DNA from: Cryptomeria japonica
Taxonomy: Eukaryota > Streptophyta > Pinopsida > Cupressales > Cupressaceae
Reading direction: 5' to 3'
NCBI RefSeq assembly: GCF_030272615.1
Contig: NC_081408.1
Location: 342,263,793 to 342,327,792 of the forward strand
Length of the DNA: 64,000 nt
Each line of letters begins with the position of its first letter. Within the stretch, counting starts at the first letter, position 1. The position numbers and the translations under genes were made by a program. Below the pieces are notes generated by a model. The model saw only the letters and a list, made by a program, of their open reading frames with translations. It ran no database searches and was not told the origin of the DNA. Below are positions 59,250 to 64,000 of this stretch, piece after piece.

Positions 59250-60461
59250 TTATGTGTTCAGCTTTATCATCACTGTTGTGATTAAGAGAAGAGCTTGCTT
59301 CTCCAAATATGCAGTTTTGTCTAGATCTACTACATAGCCAGCTTTGTGATCATTATAAGGGAATCCATCCCTTACACCCAATAATTCTGCTATAGCTTCA
59401 TCATTTTGGAACCAATCTAATTGTGGTTCTCCTTCTTGCCCCCAGTCAATTAGACATGGATGTATGAGGAGTAAGTCTTTGTCTCTTGTCATTTTAGAGG
59501 ATCCAGATATCGTGCATAGTTGATTATGATCTATTGTTTATTCATCATATATTGGTGATAGGTTGTCTTCATTGTCAGATGGAAATTCATAGTCATGAGA
59601 ATCTGTGACGCTTTCTACATATGTTTCACTTTCTAATTTTGTATCACTTATCTGCTCTTGTTCTGGTAACCGAATTTGAGTGGATCTCCTTTGTATTGTG
59701 GATACCCTTCTCAAGCCTAGTATTAGTCTTTGTAGTCTTTCTGTTGGTGCTAAACTTGTGTTTGTTACCATGTTTGCTTGTGTAGAAGATTTAGGTACTG
59801 TACTGTTGGTTGTCTCTATGTTAGGTTCTTATATAAGTTGCCTCATGTCTTCACCATCTGATTCTATGATAGGAGATGCTGGTAGTCTCTTTCTTTTTTG
59901 AGGTGGAAATAAATCCACCTGGTTTATAGGTATGAAATCTGAGGGTACCTTTGGCATGTTCAATATATCCAATGTTCATTGTCTAGCTTCTGTTATTGGT
60001 GGCACATATTTATATCCCAAGCCTTGATTCTTTGGGTTTTCATTTGGTTAAAAGGGTTCTAATATTCCTTTCTTTTGTAGCCCTAATCCCGTGGTGCCAT
60101 CATATCCATATTTTTGCAACATCTTGAAGTTGTTTCCATATTGATGTAGAGGTATCCTGGGCACTACCATGTCATCCTCTTCTCTATATATCCAGTGATT
60201 AATATCTTCATTTAGATATTCTTCTTGTAGATCTCCCTAGCTAATGAAGGAACAAGAATTTGAATATTTTACTATTTCTTTTCCTTTATCTTGCTTCATT
60301 GTTGTGTTCTGAGGCTTCCCAAAGGACCTAGGAGAAAATGATGATTGTTTATCGTCTGATGTGCTTGAAATGGAATATTCTCCACAATTAGCTTCTTTAA
60401 TATGCAAAGAAGATGTGGTTGGTGTATTTTTCTTTGTTTCTTTAATTGATAATGATTCCAT
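59250..60461 (-). pseudogene. Gypsy-3 pol leader with G-patch-like motif
   Basis: 60240-60060 encodes FKMLQKYGYDGTTGLGLQKK, a G-patch-like sequence paralleling Gypsy-1. A Thr/Ser-rich linker follows, then 59492-59250 with WFQNDEAIAELLGVRDGFPY. 60461-60237 is Ser/Lys-rich. Stops at 60240, 60047, 59535 and others are present. Confidence 0.65.
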
Positions 60462-60559
60462 TTGTAGGTGAATAGGAGCTTCTTGATTGTTTGGTACCTG
60501 ATTGTTTGAGCTTGCCCTTAAATGATTACAATGTTGAAAAGGGTTCGAGTCACCATGGA

Positions 60560-61062
60560 TAGTGATCTATATACCATTGTATGGGAACTTTACACATTGG
60601 TGAAAAGTTGATGGTCCTGCTTGCATTGTATGTATCCATGGATGACCTAACAACATATTGTACCCCAGTCTAGTACTTGGAAAGTGATATTTGTTGTAGT
60701 TGGTCCCACTTGTACAAGTAAAGTCACCATACCTTTGGAAGGGTATTCCTCATCATCATAGGCTTTTATATTGATTCTCTTAGTAGAGTCAATATAATGT
60801 TTAGAATATCCCAAAGCTTTGATCAAATGAAGTGCATATGTTGAGGTTCGTGCCACCATATATTAGTACTCTTTGAACCTTTTTTTGGTCAATGAAAGCT
60901 TCTAAGTACAACAGATCATTATGCATGAGTCAGTTTGCAGGAACATCCTGTTCAGTGAATGTGACCTTTGAGGCTGACAAGTTTCCCACCATTGATTGAA
61001 ATGTGTAAGGCTTTATCCTGAATTGTTTTATGCGCTGGTGATATGCGCAACAACTCAAATAA
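60560..61062 (-). pseudogene. Gypsy-3 aspartic protease, C-terminal part
   Basis: 60859-60647 has [38 protein letters not shown] and TNITFQVLD, then a short shift and GHPWIHT. This is the flap and C-terminal region of Tat-type retroviral proteases. The catalytic DTG/DSG is expected upstream near 60900, where the reading is broken. Confidence 0.6.
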
Positions 61063-63306
61063 TTAAATTTGGGTTGGAGTTTTCTGTGATTGTTCCACCA
61101 TATTATAGTTGCTAGTTATTAAAGGTTGGTTTGGAGGTAATCCTTGTAATGTGACTTTTGATCTTCTTGTAATGATGACACAATCTCTACTTCTAGGATT
61201 CACTGTGATTGTAGCTACCATTTCATGTCCTTCACTTAGTGTGTTAATGGCATAATCAAAATCTGTATTGGTATAATTGGCAGTATTGTCATGTGTATTA
61301 GAATTGGAAGCCTTTCCCTTGTCATGTTTCTCAAAAGGATCTTTGAAAATGGTATGATTTATATTTGGTGCTTTATTATCCACTGTAATGTCACCTTGAT
61401 CTATGAGATCTTGGATGAGGTTCTTCAATTTGTAGCAGGTTGTTGTCTTGTGACCCTTATTATGGTGATATTCACAGGAGTCGTTGTCATTCCACCAAGT
61501 AGGCTTAAATGGACCTGGTTCATATGGCCTAACTTCCAGTAGGGTTATAGCATTGCTCTCTATCAACTTCTTTAGTATTGATTCAATAGGTTCTCCAAGG
61601 GGTGTGAAGTTCCTTCTATGTGCACCTATCCTTGGAGGCCTTGGATTATTTGACTGTAGCACATTGGTGTCATTTGTTTGAGACTGGTTCTTATCAGCGG
61701 ACCCTTGTAAAGATATTGTTGGTTGAGCTCTGTTCACAATACATGTGTCAACAACTTTGTCGTTTGTGACATTCTTGTTTATAGACCAAAATTTTGGTCT
61801 TTCATTGCTTGTGTTGGTGGTTGGTCCACTATCCTTTTGGTGTTTCAATATCCCTTGTTCTAATAGGCCTTTCTCACATTTGATGCCTTTTTCTATTATG
61901 TCTTTGAAATTATTCAAACATTTCATTTGTAATGGATATTTAATCAAAGGCACAAGATTCTCATTAAAGATGTCTACTTGTTCTGCTTCAGGGATGTGAC
62001 TGAGGCATATATGATATAGGCCTCTCCATCTTTGTAAGAATGTAGTGAAAGTCTCACCTTCTTTTTTTTTTGTTGCACATAAATCCATTAATGTGATTGG
62101 ATTATCTATGTTGAAGGCAAATTTGGATATAAATAACTCGGCTAATTCTCCCCATGAAGTAATTTTTGGCGGAAGGTGCAAAAACCATTCTAGTGCTATT
62201 CCTCCCAGGCTCTTTGAAAATAATCTCATCAACTATGTATCATTGTGAGCTACTTCAATGCATGCCATGAAGAATTCTCTTATATGATCTCGAGGATCTC
62301 CTTTCCCTCTATATTTGTCAAATTTTGGCGTTTCAAAATGTGGGGGAAAAGGTGGCATGTATAATATTCTATCAAAAGGATAAGGAGAAAGATCTTCCAT
62401 GGTATAGCTCTTTTTATCATTCCCTACTTGTATACTGGCCATTTTCTTTTGTAGGTTCTCCATTTGTTGAGTCAGAAATTATGTTTGGGTTATTGGTGTG
62501 TTGACTTGATGAATGTTACCTACAAAAGGAATAGTATTTGAGTACCTTTGAGCTTGTTGAAATGTAGATAAACTAGGTAACTGTGTCCCATAAGTCCTAA
62601 CAGGTGGTGTGAAGTATGCAAATTGCGGAGTAGCGTTTGGCTAAGCCAAGCTTGTTATCCCTAGATTCACATTTTGACTATTGTAGGAGGAACCAACCAA
62701 GACTGTTGGTTGAGTTATATTTTCCAAGGTAGTGGTGTGAGATATTGGGGCTTGTAGCATCATATTTGGTGTTGCCCATGTTGTAAGATTGGCACTTGGT
62801 GGTGTCACTGTTGATTGTATTGAGGTTGTAGCCATATTTGGTGCTGCCCATGTTGTAAGATTGGCACTTGGTGGTGTCACTATTGATTGTATTGAGGTTG
62901 TAGCCATATTTGCATTTTGAGATATACCTTGTGTTGTTGTAGAAATTGTTTCTTGTGTCTACATTATAACGGGTATTTGAGGTATATTCTAGCTTAATGT
63001 CATACCTTGTGGCAATATTGTTGAAATATCTACCCTTGGCGGTAGTTTGGCCCCATTTTGTACTAAGAGAGCGATATACCTATCTCTGTCACTATTAATG
63101 AGAGCATTGAGGATCATTAATGTTGTGGGGTCTTGTTGGACTGCTTTGAGGTCTTCCTTTGTCAAATTATGTCATATTTCATCAAGGGAAGGCATCTTGG
63201 TTGGGTTTGTTGACATTGTTGTGGGTGTGTAACCATGTGTTTGTTATTGTGTGGATATATCCATATTCCATGTTGGGTTGACCAAGGGGTCATTGTTAGG
63301 ATCCAT
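61063..63306 (-). pseudogene. Gypsy-3 gag
   Basis: From an ATG at 63306 (MDPNNDPLVNPTWNMDIST) the N-part includes TTLMILNALINSDRDRYIAL and a Thr/Pro-rich linker. FETPKFDKYRGKGDPRDHI opens the Retrotrans_gag domain, which runs LFSKSLGGIALEWFLHLPP ... ISKFAFNID. A zinc-knuckle-like CEYHHNKGHKTTTCYKLKN (CX2HX4HX4C form) near 61450 is typical of Tat gag. The 389-codon part 62232-61063 is uninterrupted. Upstream stops at about 63246, 62990, 62641 and 62230 break the N-part. Confidence 0.88.
62757..62910 (-). repeat. 75-bp in-frame tandem duplication in gag
   Basis: The peptide MATTSIQS(I/T)VTPPSANLTTWA occurs twice in a row (25 codons each). The two copies are nearly identical at DNA level, so the duplication is young. 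Confidence 0.85.
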
Positions 63307-63464
63307 TTGATTTTTTGCCTTTTGAGCATGTGTTAATGGCATGAATATTGCTTCGAAGTGATCTTGACTCTCTAAGATGTGTATGCAAGACTTGGTTAAA
63401 TGCATTTAAATACATTTCTATGACACCCTAAAATGTAGACAACATGATCTATGATGATGACTTG

Positions 63465-63743
63465 CTATCTATGATTTTGAAATTCGGACACGAGGTTTTT
63501 AGCGTATTGCCGGAAAGCTTCAAATTTTGCCTCTTCTTTAATTTGGTTTTCTAAGTCTATGTCTATCTGTACTGATTTTCGAACTTCTTCATCTATGACA
63601 ACCTGGACTATGTCATATTGGTCTTGATCAATTATTAATTCTTCAACAAGGGTATTTAAATCGTCAATTATTTCTAATTGAGAGTTGTTTGCCCCAAGAT
63701 TTGGTTGTTCAAATGGGAATTGATCATTTCCTTTTAGACCCAT
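63465..63743 (-). CDS. Short leader ORF of Gypsy-3, Asp/Glu-rich, second of two related copies
   Basis: A 92-codon frame between the presumed 5' LTR (off the window) and gag. It encodes QYDIVQVVIDEEVRKSVQID and EEAKFEAFRQYAKNLVSEF. The frame at 63828-64000 has a related ending. Function unknown; it may be part of a spliced gag leader or an upstream ORF. Confidence 0.4.
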   Translation of the reverse strand: MGLKGNDQFPFEQPNLGANNSQLEIIDDLNTLVEELIIDQDQYDIVQVVIDEEVRKSVQIDIDLENQIKEEAKFEAFRQYAKNLVSEFQNHR

Positions 63744-63827
63744 GCATTTGAATATTACTATGCAGACAATGCAGACTCTAAGAATGAATGAATGATACCT
63801 GAAATGATGGACACTTTTTATTTTTCT

Positions 63828-64000
63828 AACACGGTTTGAGGAATGTTGCTATGGTTTTCTCTACCAATTGTCTAACGGCTTCTTTTTGAGCTTCTCTTTG
63901 TATCTTTTTCCTTAGTTTCTCATCAAGGTGAACAGACTTTTGGATTTCATCATCTATGACGGCCTCAATTGTGTCATATTGGGCACGATTGGCTCTTAAC
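63828..64000 (-). CDS. Related leader ORF, partial at window end
   Basis: Encodes QYDTIEAVIDDEIQKSVHLD and REAQKEAVRQLVEKTIATF before a TAG. It aligns with 63465-63743 over about 50 residues, so this leader contains a tandem duplication of a coding segment. The start is beyond 64000. Confidence 0.4.

Larger units (their letters stand above)
52214..64000 (-). mobile_element. Gypsy-3: Tat-type Ty3/gypsy element with in-frame pol deletion (runs off the window)
   Basis: Right to left on the minus strand: leader, gag (63306-61063), protease (near 60860), G-patch-like spacer, start of RT fused to the end of integrase (58767-59081), spacers and T-rich array, polypurine tract and 3' LTR (53353 to about 52214). 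A PMD gene lies antisense at 54190-56140. The plan is the same as in Gypsy-1. It sits in the Gypsy-2 leader. It lacks RT core, RNase H and integrase core. Confidence 0.85.

Overview
The window looks like intergenic DNA from a very large, repeat-packed seed-plant nuclear genome. The nested LTR retrotransposons, CACTA transposase, plant mobile domain genes and a PPR fragment all point to a plant. The mixture would fit a gymnosperm, but that is an inference and no marker in the window proves it. I see no intact host gene, rRNA or tRNA. Nearly all coding sequence is decayed transposon protein.

Layout, left to right. (1) 1-1590 is the 5' end of a minus-strand Copia element (Copia-0: gag coiled coil, primer-binding site, LTR). 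(2) 3248-11696 is a second minus-strand Copia (Copia-1: 3' LTR, polypurine tract, RNase H, RT). Its RNase H is split by a 5.3-kb DNA transposon (5073-10413) with inverted arms of about 1.33 kb, an unrecognised gene in the middle and an array of about 75-bp GATAAG repeats. (3) 11697-12682 is an LTR-like block. (4) A third Copia (Copia-2, minus) starts at 12683 (RT) and resumes at 47766 (integrase, protease, gag). It is split by a CACTA transposon whose two ends I place at 13262 and 47765. (5) Inside the CACTA span are: TNP2 transposase exons (13650-15297); an unidentified gene of about 1000 codons (19160-22307, minus) lying between inverted PPR-gene fragments; a PPR-derived hairpin (23845-24048); a Copia LTR (Copia-3, 25508-38437) that is itself split by a Tat-type Ty3/gypsy element (Gypsy-1, 26869-38281, target duplication CATAC); a multi-exon second CACTA gene (39030-42120); a solo LTR (42969-44182, target duplication ATTAT); and a tandem duplication near 45-46.5 kb. 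(6) 50267-52213 is the 5' LTR and leader of a plus-strand Ty3/gypsy element (Gypsy-2). (7) From about 52214 to the window end is another Tat-type element in minus orientation (Gypsy-3), with 3' LTR, antisense plant-mobile-domain gene, a pol with a large in-frame deletion, a G-patch-like spacer, protease, gag and leader.

The insertions can be ordered from how they interrupt each other: Copia-2, then CACTA, then Copia-3, then Gypsy-1. Separately, Copia-1 predates the long-TIR transposon. Gypsy-1 and Gypsy-3 share an unusual plan: an antisense gene between pol and the 3' LTR with its own TATA-like box, a short-period (about 20 bp) repeat array upstream of it, and a T-rich tandem array between it and pol. 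Its product has a plant mobile domain, a low-complexity linker and a coiled-coil C-terminal part. Stop codons in these elements are mostly TAG or TGA where CAG or CGA is expected, as methylated-cytosine decay would produce.
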